64,000 nucleotides of DNA from Arachis hypogaea. Lineage: Eukaryota > Streptophyta > Magnoliopsida > Fabales > Fabaceae. Within the stretch, counting starts at the first letter, position 1, and each line of letters opens with the position of its first letter. Of the stretch, positions 1 to 10,769 are shown in pieces. The notes beneath the pieces are model-generated. The model saw only the letters and a list, made by a program, of their open reading frames with translations, was not told the origin of the DNA and searched no databases. The position numbers and the translations under genes are program-made. Where the stretch lies: positions 68,862,841 through 68,926,840 of the forward strand of contig NC_092048.1 of assembly GCF_003086295.3 (NCBI RefSeq), given 5' to 3'.

Positions 1-135
1 TCTTGCTGTGGCTAGGAAGGGTCTTCCAAGGATGATGGATTCATCCTCATCCTTCCCAGTTTCTAGGATTATGAAATCAGCAGGGATGTAAAGGCCTTCA
101 ACCTTTACTAATATGTCCTCTACTTGTCCATAAGC

Positions 136-2067
136 CTATTTTCTGGAATTGTCTGCCATCTCTAATGAGATTTTAGCAGCTTGTACCTCAAAGATTCCCA
201 GTTTATCCATTACGGAGAGTGGCATGAGGTTTATTCCTGACCCAGGGTCACATAGAGCCTTCTCAAAGGTCATGGTACCTATGGTACAAGGTATTAGAAA
301 CTTTCCAGGATCTTGTTTCTTCTGAGGCAATCTCAGTTGATCCAATGCATTTAGTTCATTGGTGAACAGGGGAGGTTCATCTCCCCAAGTCTCATTACCA
401 AATAAATTGGCATTCAGCTTCATGATTGCACCAAGGAACTTGGCAACTTGCTCTTCAGTAACATCTTCATTCTCTTCAGAAGAGGTGTACTCTTCAGAGC
501 TCATGAATGGCATAAGGAGGTTCAATGGAATCTCTATGGTCTCTAGATGAGCCTCAGATTCCTTTGGTTCCTCAAAGGGGAACTCCTTATTGATCACTGG
601 ATGTCTCAGGAGGTCTTCCTCACTGGGGTTCACGTCCTCAACCTCCCTTATAGGTTCGGCCATGGTAATTAATTCAATGGCCTTGCACTCTCCTTTTGGA
701 TTCTCTTCTGTATTGCTTGGGAGAGCACTAGGAGGGGTTTCAGTGATTCTTTTACTCAGCTGGCCCACTTGTGCCTCCAAATTTCTAATGGAGGACCTTG
801 TTTCATTCATGAAACTTACAGTGGCCTTAGATAGATTAGAGACTAAGTTTGCTAAATTAGAGGTATTTTGTTCAGAGTTCTCTGTCTGTTGCTGAGTGGA
901 TGATGGAAAAGGTTTACTATTGTTAAACCTATTTCTTCCACCATTATTAAAGCCTTGTTGAGGCTTTTGTTGATCCTTCCATGAGAAATTTGGATGATTC
1001 CTCCATGAGGGATTATAGGTGTTTCCATATGGTTCACCCATGTAATTCACCTCTGCTATTGCAGGGTTCTCAGGATCATAAGCTTCTTCCTCAAAAGATG
1101 CCTCTTGAGTACTGTTGGATGCAGCTTGCATTCCATTCAGACTCTGAGAAATCATATTGACTTGCTGAGTCAATATTTTATTCTGAGCCAATATGGCGTT
1201 CAGAGTATCAATTTCAAGAACTCCCTTCTTCTGAGGCGTCCCATTACCCACAGGATTCCTCTCAGAAGTGTACATGAACTGGTTATTAGCAACTATGTCG
1301 ATGAGTTCTTGAGCTTCTGCAGGCGTTTTCTTTAGGTGAATGGATCCACCTGTAGAAGTATCCAATGACATCTTAGCTAATTCAGACAGACCATCATAGA
1401 ATATATCCAGGATGGTCCATTCTGAAAGCATGTCAGAAGGACACTTTTTGGTCAGTTGCTTGTATCTCTCCCAAGCTTCATAGAGGGATTCACCTTCTTT
1501 CTGTCTGAAGGTTTGAACATCCACTCTAAGCTTGCTCAGCTTTTGAGGAGGAAAGAACTTGGCTAAGAAAGCCGTGACCAGCTTATCCCAAGAGTTCAGG
1601 CTATCTTTGGGTTGAGAGTCCAACCATACTCTAGCTCTGTCTCTTACAGCAAAAGGGAAAAGCATGAGCCTGTAGACTTCAGGATCTACTCCATTAGTCT
1701 TAACAATATCACAGATCTGCAAGAATTCAGTTAAGAACTGAAAAGGATCTTCAGATGGAAGTCCATGAAACTTGCAGTTTTGTTGCATCAGAGAAACTAA
1801 TTGAGGTTTAAGCTCAAAATTGTTTTCTCCAATGGTAGGGATGAAGATGCTTCTTCCATGTAAATTGGAATTAGGTGCAGTAAAGTCACCAAGCATCCTC
1901 CTTGCATTATTATTATTTTCGGCTGCCATATCCTCTTCTTGTTCGAAAATTTCTATAAGGTTATCTCTGGATTGTTGTATTTTAGCTTCTCTTAGTTTCC
2001 TCTTCAGAGTCCTTTCAGGTTCAGAGTCTGCTTCAACAAGAATGTTCTTGTCCTTGCTCCTGCTCAT
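136..2067 (-). pseudogene. gag-pro: gag and start of protease of element A, broken by a stop
   Basis: Capsid polyprotein of an Athila-type element. I prefer the start at 2067 (MSRSKDKNIL) to the longer reading from 2196, whose first 43 residues look like leader. The Retrotrans_gag fold is recognisable in the middle (FELKPQLVSLMQQNC, then WERYKQLTKKCP). A Gln/Asn-rich linker follows, and then the protease entry with a DPGSGIN version of the usual DLGAS active site. No CCHC zinc knuckle is visible. An in-frame TAG at 136-138 interrupts the frame. The same frame continues to base 1 through a typical retropepsin tail (IILGRPFLATA), so the stop is a point lesion and not the natural end. Changes at the protease active site also suggest decay. 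Confidence 0.85.
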
Positions 2068-4028
2068 ATGAAAAAGAGGAAACAGAAAAATAATAATAAT
2101 AGGGATCCTTTTTGCCCAGGTATAGATGTTCCCCTGTGTGAGTAGAAGAAGAAAAGAATGTAATGTAAAGAAGGGAAGAAAAGAAAATTCGAACACAGAT
2201 GGAAGAGGGGGTTCGAATTTGTGTAAGATGAAGTGTTAGTAGATGAATAAATAAATAGAAGGAGATGAGAGAGAAAGAAGATTTTCCAAAATAAAATTTT
2301 GAAAAGGGGTTAGTGATTTTCGAAAATTAGGAATGAAATCAAGTTTAAAATTAAAAATTGAAACAATTAGTTAATTAAAAAGAATTTTTGAAAAAGAGGG
2401 AAGAAATTTTCGAAAATTAGAGGGAGAGAGTTAGTTAAGTAGTTTTGAAAAAGATAAGAAGCAAAACAAAAAGTTAATTAGTTAGTTGAAAAAGATTTGA
2501 AAATCAATTTTGAAAAGATAAGAAGATAAGAAGTTAGAAAAGATATTTGAAAGTCAAATTTTTAAAAAAAGATAAGATTTAAAAAAAAGATATGATAGGA
2601 AGATATGATTAGAGTTAGTTTTGAAAAAGATTTGATTTTTTTAAAAAATCATAATTAATGACTTGACTCACAAGAAATCACAAGATATGATTCTAGAATT
2701 TAAAGTTTGAATCTTTCTTAACAAGCAAGTAACAAACTTGAAATTTTTGAATCAAAACATTAATTGTTGATAATATTTTCGAAAATTTGATATAAAATTA
2801 AGAAAAAGATTTTTGAAAAATATTTTTAAAATTTTCGAAAATAAATAAGAAAAATAAAAAATATTTTATTTTTTGAAAAAGATTTGGAAAAGATAAGATT
2901 TTTAAATTAAAAATTTGATTTGACTCATAAGAAACAACTAAGTTTTAAAAAGTTTTGAAAAAGTCAATTCAAATTTTCGAAATTTATGAGAGAAAAAAGG
3001 AAAGATATTTTTTTTTATTTTTTTTTTGAATTTTTATGATGAGAGAGAAAAACACTAAAAATGCTCAACATGGAAATTATGGATCAAAACAATGAATGCA
3101 TGCAAGAATGCTATGAATGTCAAGATGAACACCAAGAACACTTTGAAGATCATGATGAACATCAAGACCATGTTTTTGAAAAATTTTCAATGCAAAGAAA
3201 ACATGCAAGACACCAAACTTAGAAATCTTTCATGTTCAGACACTATGAATGCAAAAATGCACATGAAAAACAAGAAAATGCACAAAACAAGAAAACATCA
3301 AGATCAAACAAGAAGATTTACCAAGAACAACTTGAAGATCATGAAGAACACTATGAATGCATGAATTTTTCGAAAATTTTATGCAAACTTTAAAACATGC
3401 AATTGACACCAAACTTAATATTAACTCAAGACTCAAACAAGAAACATGAAATATTTTTATTTTTATGATTTTCTAATTTTTTTGGATTTTTTCAAAAATT
3501 ATTTTGAAAAAGGAAAATAAGGATTCCAAAATTTTTAATATGAATTCCAGGAATCTTGCATTGTTAGTCTAAAGCTTCAGTCCAGGAATTAGACATGGCT
3601 CACTAGCCAGCCAAGCTTTTGTGAAAGCTCCGGTCCAAAACACTAGACATGGCCAATGGCCAGCCAAGCTTCAGCATGTAGATCAGGTAGATCAGGAACA
3701 GCAGCAGGTGGATTAGCAACAACTAGCTTGCTCTTGATAATGTTGGGTTGGAGGCCCCAGTCCAAATAAATTTAGACATGGCTTTATAGCCAGTTAGGCT
3801 TCAACATGCTTCATGAAACACTAGAATTCATTCTTAAAAATTCTGAAGAACATAAATAAATTTTTTTTTAAAAATAAATTTTTTTGTTTTTTCGAAAATT
3901 AATTGGGAAAAACGAAAAAGAAGGAATTATTTTTGAAAAATTTTTGAAAACTTTTTGAAAACAAAATAAGAAGAAATTTACCCAATCTGAGCAACAGGAT
4001 GAACCGTCAGTTGTTCAAACTCAAACAA
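2068..4028 (-). other. Leader (5' UTR) of element A, AT-rich, non-coding
   Basis: About 2 kb between primer site and gag. It is very A/T rich, with many runs such as TTTTGAAAA and CGAAAATT. Long untranslated leaders are common in this lineage. The only long open frame (3092-3364, plus strand) is low-complexity Met/Lys/Asn and I do not regard it as a gene. The corresponding leader of element J is recognisably similar (CCGTCAGTTG near the primer site in both). Confidence 0.7.
3571..3802. repeat. Three imperfect direct repeats in the leader of A
   Basis: Copies begin near 3571, 3624 and 3751. Each contains a GTCCA...AGACATGGC...GCCAG...GGCTT or AAGCTT core of about 48 bases. The first two are adjacent; the third follows about 80 bases of unrelated sequence. 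Function unknown. Confidence 0.7.
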
Positions 4029-4046
4029 TCCCCGGCAACGACGCCA
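4029..4046 (-). other. Primer-binding site of A (inner copy)
   Basis: The minus strand reads TGGCGTCGTTGCCGGGGA, one base off the complement of the 3' end of plant tRNA-Asp(GUC). It sits between the leader and a duplicated LTR end. Confidence 0.75.
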
Positions 4047-4102
4047 AAAACTTGGTATGCGAAATTGTTACTCTGAGGTTGTAAAATTTGTTGTTCATTC
4101 TC

Positions 4103-4120
4103 TCCCTGGCAATGGCGCCA
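4103..4120 (-). other. Second primer-site-like sequence next to the LTR of A
   Basis: The minus strand reads TGGCGCCATTGCCAGGGA, 74 bases from the first site. Each site is flanked on the LTR side by an ACTTGGTRYGC or ACTGGTGCAC word, so the whole LTR/primer junction appears duplicated. Two or more changes from the tRNA-Asp complement make it the weaker site. Confidence 0.6.
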
Positions 4121-4128
4121 AAAACTGG

Positions 4129-5772
4129 TGCACAGTACCATGATCCAAACATAACTTCACAACTTCGCACAACTAACCAGCAAGTGCACTGGGTCGTCCA
4201 AGTAATAAAACCTTACGTGAGTAAGGGTCGATCCCACGGAGATTGTTGGTATGAAGCAAGCTATGGTCACCTTGTAAATCTCAGTCAGGCGGATATCAAT
4301 TGGTTATGGAGTTTTCGAATTATAATAAATAAATAGAAAATAAAGATAGAAATACTTATGTAATTCATTGGTGAGAATTTCAGATAAGCGTATAGAGATG
4401 CCTTCGTTCTTCTGAACTTCTGCTTTCCTGCTGTCTTCATCCAATCAGTCCTACTCCTTTCCATAGCAAGCTTTCTGTAAGGGCATCACCGTTGTCAATG
4501 GCTACATCCCATCCTCTCTGTGAAAATGGTCCAAATGCTCTGTCACGGCATAGCTAATCATCTGGAGGTTCTCGATCATACTGGAATAGGATTTACTATC
4601 CTTTTGCGTCTGTCACTACGCCAGCACTCGCGAGTTTGAAGTTCGTCACAGCCATCCCTTCCCAGATCCTACTCGGAATACCACAGACAAGGTTTAGACT
4701 TTCCGGATCTCAGGAATGGCCATCCATGGGTTCTAACTTATACCACGAAGATACTAATAACTCAGACTCGGTCCCGTGTATTAGATATCTAAGAGATACT
4801 CATTCTAGCTTGGTTGCATGTAGAACGGAAGTGTTTGTCAGGCACGCGTTCATAAGTGAGAATGATGATGAGCGTCACATAATCATCACATTCATCATGT
4901 TCTTGGATGCGAATGGATATCTTAGAAGCAGAATAAGTTGAATTGAATAGAAAATAGTAGTACTTTGCATTAAATCATGAGGAACAGCAGAGCTCCACAC
5001 CTTAATCTATGGAGTGTAGAAACTCTACCGTTGAAAAATACATAAGTGAAAGGTTTAGGCATGGCCGAGAAGCCAGCCCCCAAAACGTGATCAATATGAT
5101 CTAAAGATGACTAAAAATCATATGATGATCCGAAGATGTCTAATACAATAGTAAAAAGTCATATTTATACTAAACTAGCTACTAGGGTTTACAGAAGTAA
5201 GTAATTGATGCATAAATTCATTTCCAGGGCCCACTTGGTGTGTGCTTGGGCTGAGCTTGAAGTTTACACGTGGAGAAGTCATTCTTGGAGTTGAACACCA
5301 GTTTGTAACGTGTTTCTGGCGTTCAACTCTGTCTTGTGACGTGTTTCTGGCGTTTAACTCCAGACTACAGCGTAGAACTGGCGTTCAACGCCCTTTTGCA
5401 TCGTCTAAACTCGGCCAAAGTATGGACTATTATATATTGCTAGAAAGCCCTGGATGTCTACTTTCCAACACAGTTGGAAGCGCACCATTTTGAGTTCTGT
5501 AGCTCCAGAAAATTCACTTTGAGTGCAGGGAGGTCAGAATCCAACAGCATCAGCAGTCCTTCTTCTACCTCTGAATTTGATTTTTTTTGCTCAATTCCCT
5601 TAATTTCAGCCAGAAAATATCTGAAATCATAGAAAAACACACAAACTCATAGTAAAGTCCAGAAATGTGAATTTAACATAAAAACTAATGAAAACATCCC
5701 TAAAAGTAACTAGATCCTACTAAAAACATACTAAAAACAATGCCAAAAAGCGTATAAATTATCCGCTCATCA
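4129..5772 (-). repeat. 5' LTR of element A
   Basis: The LTR is about 1.64 kb, begins TGATGAGCGG on the minus strand at 5772 and ends TGCA near 4129. The inner end could instead be near 4054, because the junction is duplicated. It shares long stretches with the LTRs of J, M, O and P: the TGATGAGCGG start, the CACACCAAGTGGGCC-type block and the CTGGCGTT palindromes. The palindromes here begin at 5285, 5316, 5347 and 5378, exactly 31 bases apart. Confidence 0.8.
5162..5169 (-). promoter_or_regulatory. Candidate TATA box in LTR A
   Basis: TATAAATA on the minus strand in the middle of the LTR, where a pol II start is expected. Identified by sequence and position only. Confidence 0.4.
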
Positions 5773-7678
5773 GTGGCCGTCCTAAGAAATCCTTGAAGTC
5801 TTGGAAGGCTTGTTCACATTCTGTTGTCCATTCGAACTACTTTCCCTTTCTTAAAGTAGCATAGAAGGGGAGAGATCTTATCGCTGATCCTGCTAAGAAC
5901 CTGGATAGGGCGGCCAATCTCCCGTTGAGTTGCTGTACTTCTTTGACACAGGTTGGGCTTTTCATCTTGAGTATGGCTTGACATTTATCCGGATTTGCTT
6001 CAATTCCTCTTTGTGTGAGCATGAAACCTAAAAATTTGCCCGATTCTACTGCAAAGGTGCATTTTGCGGGATTGAGTCGCATGTCATGCTTCCTTATAGT
6101 GTCAAACACTTGAGTCAGGTCGGATAACAATGTCTCTTCACTTTGTGTCTTTATCAACATGTCATCCACATAGACTTCCATGATTTTTCCGATGTGATCT
6201 GAGAAGACTTTATTCATTAGCCATTGATAAGTAGCTCCCGCATTCTTGAGACCGAAAGGCATCACAATGTAGCAGTAGTTTGCTTTCGGCATTAAAAATG
6301 AGGTCTTTTCTTGATCTGGTGGATACATGGAGATTTGGTTGTATCCCGAATATGCCTCCATAAACGAGAGGTATCTATATCCAGAGGAAGCATCGACCAG
6401 AGCGTCGATGCTTGGGAGTGGGTAAGGATCTTTTGGGCAGGCTTTGTTGAGATCGGTGTAATCGGTGCACATTCGCCACTTCCCATTTGATTTTCTCACC
6501 AAGACGACGTTGGCTAGCCATAGTGGGTACTTGACCTCTCTTATGAATCCTGCCTCCAGTAATGCTTGTACCTGTTCTTCCACAGCTTGGGATCGCTCTG
6601 GCCCAAGTTTTTTTCGTCTTTGCTGTACCGGCCGAGATCCTGGATAGACAGCCAACTTGTGGCACATTAGCTTGGGCTCTATGCCTGGCATGTCTGCAAC
6701 TTTCCATGTGAAGAGATCGACATTATCTCGTAAGAATTGTACCAGTAATTCTTTTGAGTCTCCTCTCAGGATTGTGCCGATATTATTTGTTTTGTCCGAG
6801 GTGTCTCCGATCTGAACCTTCTCTATCTCACCTTCTGGCTGCGGACGGAGCTCTTTTCGTCTCTGAACTCCGCCAAGCTCAATTGTGTGGAATTCTTCTC
6901 CTCTGCCTCTGAGGTTTAGACTTTCGTTATAACAGCGGCGTTCCATCTTTTGATCTGCTTTTATTGTGGCTATCCCCTCTGTAGTTGGGAATTTCATACA
7001 TAGATATGGAGTCGAGACTATTGCCCCGAGTTGATTTAGTGTGGTCCGACCTATTAGAGCATTGTAGGCTGAACTCATGTCGACCACAATGTAGTCTATT
7101 TTGAGTGTTCTGGATTGGTTCCCTTTTCCGAAGGTTGTATGTAGTGATACGTATCCTAATGGTTGTACCGGGGTATCTCCCAGTCCGAACAGACTGTTCG
7201 GGTATCCCTTAAGCTCCTTGTCTTCTAGGCCAAGCTTATCGAAGGCAGTTTTGAATAAGATGTCGGCAGAGCTCCCTTGGTCTATTAATGTGCGGTGCAG
7301 ATTGGCGTTTGCCAGTATGATGGTGATGACCATGGGGTCGTCATGTCCCGAGATGATACCGGATGCGTCCTCTTTAGTGAATGTGATTGCAGGGATGTCG
7401 GGTGTTTCTTCCTTTCCCTCGACATGATATACTTCTTTGAGATATCTTTTGCGGGATGACTTGGAGATTCCTTCCCCTGCGAATCCGCCGTGTATCATGT
7501 GGACGTGTCTTTTCGGTGTACGAGGTGATCGCGCGGTTCGTCTGATATCTTTGTCCCTTCGTCTCTTTCTTTGGTCGTCATCTCGGATGGCTAGAAACCG
7601 ATCTAGTTTTCCTTCCCTCACCAATTTTTCTATGATGTTTTTTAGATCGAAGCACTCGTTGGTGGAGTGCCCTCGCAC
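5773..7678 (-). pseudogene. pol: Protease and reverse transcriptase of element B, truncated
   Basis: The frame is the same as gag and was probably one gag-pol polyprotein, so the Met at 7678 is not a true start. Near the beginning is a CXH-type region (RGHSTNECFDLKN), then a retropepsin with LIDQGSSADILF. Reverse transcriptase follows: WRMCTDYTDLNKACPKDPYPLP, then PFGLKNAGATYQ, and the catalytic VYVDD. The connection region ends near FYATLRKGK. A TAG stop lies at 5837-5839, after which the frame continues (FEWTTECEQAF) until it is cut at 5773 by the insertion of A. The frame is otherwise open for 613 codons, so B looks younger than the gag of E. Confidence 0.85.
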
Positions 7679-8764
7679 TCGATGATATTCGCAATATTCA
7701 TTTCGGTTTCCTCCTCCTCTTTTGCCTTTGAGTGGTCAAGATGGGGGTATTTTCTCCGTATGGCAGACTTCTTTATATACGTCGACTAGGGATGCCCTGA
7801 GAGGGGTGTAATTATGGTATTTTTTGATTTTCTCTCCTTGTCGATCTTCTTTCCTTTTGGATTCCTTGTCTTTATCTCGGTAGGGGACCCCGGATTTTGA
7901 GGTTTCTCCTAACCGAGCGTTTTCTTCCATGTTGATGTATTTTTCTGCTCGCTCCTGTACTTTGTCTAAGGAGGTAAGGTACTTCTTTGATATGGATTGG
8001 CTAAAAGGTCCTTCTCGTAGGCCATTGATGAGTCCCATGATGGCGGCCTCTGTTGGCAAGCTTTGTATGTCCATGCATGTTTTGTTGAATCTTTCCATGT
8101 AGTTGCGGAGGCTCTCCCGATCTCCTTGCTTGATCCCTAGTAAACTGGGGGCGTGTTTGGTCTAATCTTTTTGGATGGAGAATCTGGCTAGGAATTTTTT
8201 GGCCAGGTCGTCAAAGTTTGAGATGGACTTTGGAGGTAGGTTGTCGAACCATCTAATTGCTGTCTTCGTGAGAGTTGTTGGAAAAGCTTTGCAACGAACA
8301 GCGTTTGAGGCGTCGGTAAGGTACATTCTGCTTCTGAAATTGCTGAGATGATGGTTGGGATCTGTGGTACCATCATACAAAATCATATCCGGGAGTTTGA
8401 AGTCTTTGGGGATTTTGGTTTTCATGATTTTCCTAGTGAATGGATCTTGCTCTTTGTGTGAACTTTCCTCGGGAGTGGTCCGAGGGATTTTTGATTTGAG
8501 ATCGGCTTCTAATTATAGGAGTTTATCTTCCAATTCTCGTCGCCACCGTACCTCTCTTTGTAGATCCTTTCCGACCTCTCGTTGTTGTTGGGTTTATTTT
8601 TCAAGTTGCTTTAAGCGGTCTTGAAGTGCTTCTATTACCCCCCGGATTTGATGAGTTTTTGTCCCCGTTGGATTCCGGAGTATCCTTTAGCGTAGTGTCC
8701 ACGTTCTTGTGCGGTGTTCTGTTTTCCAGATCTGAATCGTGGTCATTGTTATGGCCGTCCGCCA
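7679..8764 (-). pseudogene. gag: gag of element B, with stops and a frameshift
   Basis: The likely start is MADGHNNDHD at 8764, 24 bases after the primer site. The reading moves to the pol frame near 8640 (charged helix, EALQDRLKQ, RRELEDKLL). The capsid domain follows (KIPKDFKLPDMILYDG, then AIRWFDNLPPKSI and YMERFNKTCMDIQSLP) and a Lys/Arg-rich stretch. In-frame stops are at 8597 and 8513 (approximate), 8162-8164 (TAG) and 7736-7738 (TGA, probably from CGA). The gag then leads without change of frame into pol. Confidence 0.75.
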
Positions 8765-8787
8765 TGGTGTTGGGATGACTTTCAGGT

Positions 8788-8805
8788 TCTCCGGCAACGG
8801 CGCCA
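8788..8805 (-). other. Primer-binding site of B
   Basis: The minus strand reads TGGCGCCGTTGCCGGAGA, one base from the tRNA-Asp(GUC) complement, and lies one base inside the LTR end at 8807. Confidence 0.85.
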
Positions 8806-8806
8806 A

Positions 8807-9342
8807 TGTCCCGGGGGTTACCTGAAATTGGAGGTCGATCTCGGATGAGATCTTCTGTACTGGTCGGAGATGGCGTGTCCGGCTGGCTGGTGGCTGCCGG
8901 AGCTGTTGTGTCCGACTTGTTGGACTTACTGCACTGCTGATCCTTGGTCACCGGAGGGTGGGGGGTACCTGCAAGAGACTCCGATGCTTAAGTTAGCACG
9001 GGTATTAAGTAGGTTTTTTGTAGAATCAGAGTATGAGTTATACCTGGGTGCTCCATTGTATTTATAGTAGTTGTAGAGTGACCTTTTTAGATAAGATAAG
9101 TTATCTTATCTTATCTTATCTTTTAGCGAGGTCAGCTTATCTTCAATGGAACCGCCCTTATCTTTATAGGCTTGGACTGCCTTTGGATCTGGGTCGTATT
9201 CCTTGAGTGGGCCCATTTTTCGGGCTTTTCTGTCGATTTGGCCGAGCTCTTTTGGGAAGAGGTCGGATAGTCTGACCTGAAGAGGTCGGTCGCTTTGTCG
9301 TCGATCATCCCGGGTCGGATAACTCGACCCAAGGTATGAACA
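8807..9342 (-). repeat. 5' LTR of element B, 536 bp
   Basis: The plus-strand ends are TGTCC (8807) and GAACA (9342), giving the TG...CA inverted ends of an LTR. It aligns by eye with LTR C, also 536 bp: both share GGGGGGTACCTGCAA or close, GTATTTATAGT and the GAACA end. A TTATC run lies near 9100-9122. The flank after the LTR is GTTGC (9343-9347), the expected duplication. Confidence 0.8.
9059..9066 (-). promoter_or_regulatory. Candidate TATA box in LTR B
   Basis: TATAAATA on the minus strand. The same motif is at the matching place in LTR C (12191-12198), which supports a conserved promoter. Confidence 0.5.
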
Positions 9343-9955
9343 GTTGCTATGTGACTTTTACAAGTTATTTTGGACTCTCTTTTTGGGAGGTCGGATACTT
9401 ATCTCTTGGCTTGAGGAGGCATTCTTATAAATCGCCATCCTTTTTCAATTTGTTTTAAACAAATTGTTGTGAGGTCAGGTTTACATCCTCTTCATGTTGA
9501 TGTTTGATTATGATCATGCTGTCCTTAAGTTATTTGTGCAATTCGTTTTAGGTTTGCCCCCTTGCCAGCTTAGTTTAGTATAAGTGGCTTAATGAGGTCG
9601 GACCACGATTTGCATATGTAACTTCTTACACCGCTTTGGATTTCGTCACTTCAAGTTAGAAAAAGTGTGCATTAGGGAGTAAGGTGCGCTTTCTAGCTAG
9701 AGTATCCCTTTTGTTGTAGACATGGCATAATCTAGGTAGATTGTTTTCGAGTAAGTCGAGTATGTTGTAGTAGTTCTTTTTCGAGTCTTAAGTGACTTTG
9801 TTGGGATCTTTTCATTTTGGTGTTGGATTTTCTTCGTCCGATTTTGGCCCGATGTCATTTTGGATCAAGACGAGGTTGTCAGTTGAGAAATTTCTTCGTA
9901 TGACCTTCTCATGGCCATTTATGCTTGGGATCTGGTTCTCGAAATCGTACCTCAA
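9343..9955. other. Non-coding stretch between LTR B and the GAGGTCGG array
   Basis: No credible gene. A few AGGTCGG words already occur at 9389 and 9596, so this may be the start of the same repeat-bearing LTR or leader as the next feature. Confidence 0.4.
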
Positions 9956-10745
9956 GAAAGAGGTCGGACTTTTCTTTGTAAGCTCTAAGCCTATCTGACC
10001 TTGTTGTAAAGTCAGACCTTTAAAAGAGGTCGGACTTTTCTTTGTGAGCTCTAAAAGGGGTCGGATTTTCCTTTATAAATTCTGAGATTTCGACCTCATT
10101 GTAGTCTGACCTCTAAAAGAGGTCGAATTTTCTTCATAAGCTCTTAAAGGAAGTCGGATTTTTATTTGTAGACTTGAATCCCCAGAAGAGGTCAGATTTT
10201 CTTTATAAGCTTGGATCCTTAGAAGAGGTCGGATTTTTCTTTTTAAGCTTGGAAAGAGGTCGGACTTTCTTTCTAAGCTTGGAGGTTTTCGACCTCATTA
10301 TAGACTCTGATCTTTAAAATAAGTCAGAATTTCTTTCTGGTAATCTTCGAGATTTTCGACCTCATTGTAGAGTTGATCATGAAAGAGGTCGGATTTTTTC
10401 ACAAACTTCGAAAACAGGTCGGATTTTTCCCTTGTCGGCTCTAAAGAGGTCGGATTCTTCTGAGCAAATGAGGTTTTAGACCTCATTTGTAGAGTCTAAC
10501 CTTTAAAAGAGGTCGGACTTTCTTCATGGGATCTAAAAGAAGTCAGATTTTTCTTTATTAGTCTGGAGGTTTTTGACCTTATTGTAGAGTCTGACCTTTA
10601 AAAAAGGTCGGACTTTTCCTTCATGAACTTTGCAAGAGGTCAGATTTTCTTCGTGAGCTCCAAGCTTATCCGACCTTGTTGTAAAGTCTGACCTTTAAAA
10701 GTGGTCAGACTTTTCTTCATGAGCTCTCTAAAAGAGGTCGAATTT
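9956..10745. repeat. Array of about 17 GAGGTCGG-type words with 30-31 bp spacing
   Basis: The words begin at 9960, 10026, 10057, 10119, 10150, 10188, 10225, 10256, 10385, 10415, 10446, 10509, 10539, 10604, 10636 and about 10698 and 10733. Neighbouring copies are most often 30-32 bases apart, or about twice that. Many are paired with an inverted GACCTC or GACCTTT just upstream, so that AGTCTGACCT...AGAGGTCGGACT can fold as a hairpin. A TTTTCTTT tract follows most copies. It lies between LTR B and the gag remnant of C, and is probably part of an LTR or leader of a Tat-type element. Confidence 0.7.
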
Positions 10746-10769
10746 TGTACAGCTTTCTCCGACCTGGTG

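Larger units (their letters stand above)
1..5772 (-). mobile_element. Element A: Athila-type Ty3/gypsy retrotransposon, 5' part
   Basis: Read on the minus strand, the parts are: 5' LTR (4129-5772), primer site, long AT-rich leader, gag, then the start of protease, which runs off the left edge. The outer LTR end (TGATGAGC on the minus strand) abuts a reverse-transcriptase gene of a different lineage at 5773, so A was inserted into element B. The 5-bp duplication expected at the other end would be GTGGC (5773-5777), but that end lies outside the window. Lineage rests on the gag type, the tRNA-Asp primer site and the large LTR. Confidence 0.85.
5773..9342 (-). mobile_element. Element B: Tat-type Ty3/gypsy retrotransposon, interrupted by A
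   Basis: On the minus strand: 5' LTR (8807-9342), primer site, gag, protease and reverse transcriptase, ending abruptly at 5773 where LTR A begins. The rest of RNase H, integrase and the 3' LTR should lie left of the window beyond A. The reverse transcriptase (VYVDDMLIKT) and the gag differ clearly from the Athila-type elements here, and I place it in the Tat branch. Confidence 0.75.

Noticed and set aside
136..2196. Start of gag A at 2196
   Set aside because: The first 43 residues are hydrophobic and match leader sequence; relatives begin near the Met at 2067.
3092..3364. 90-codon Met/Asn/Lys frame in the leader of A
   Set aside because: Low-complexity repeats of ATGAACA or AAGAAC-like words; no domain, non-coding leader.
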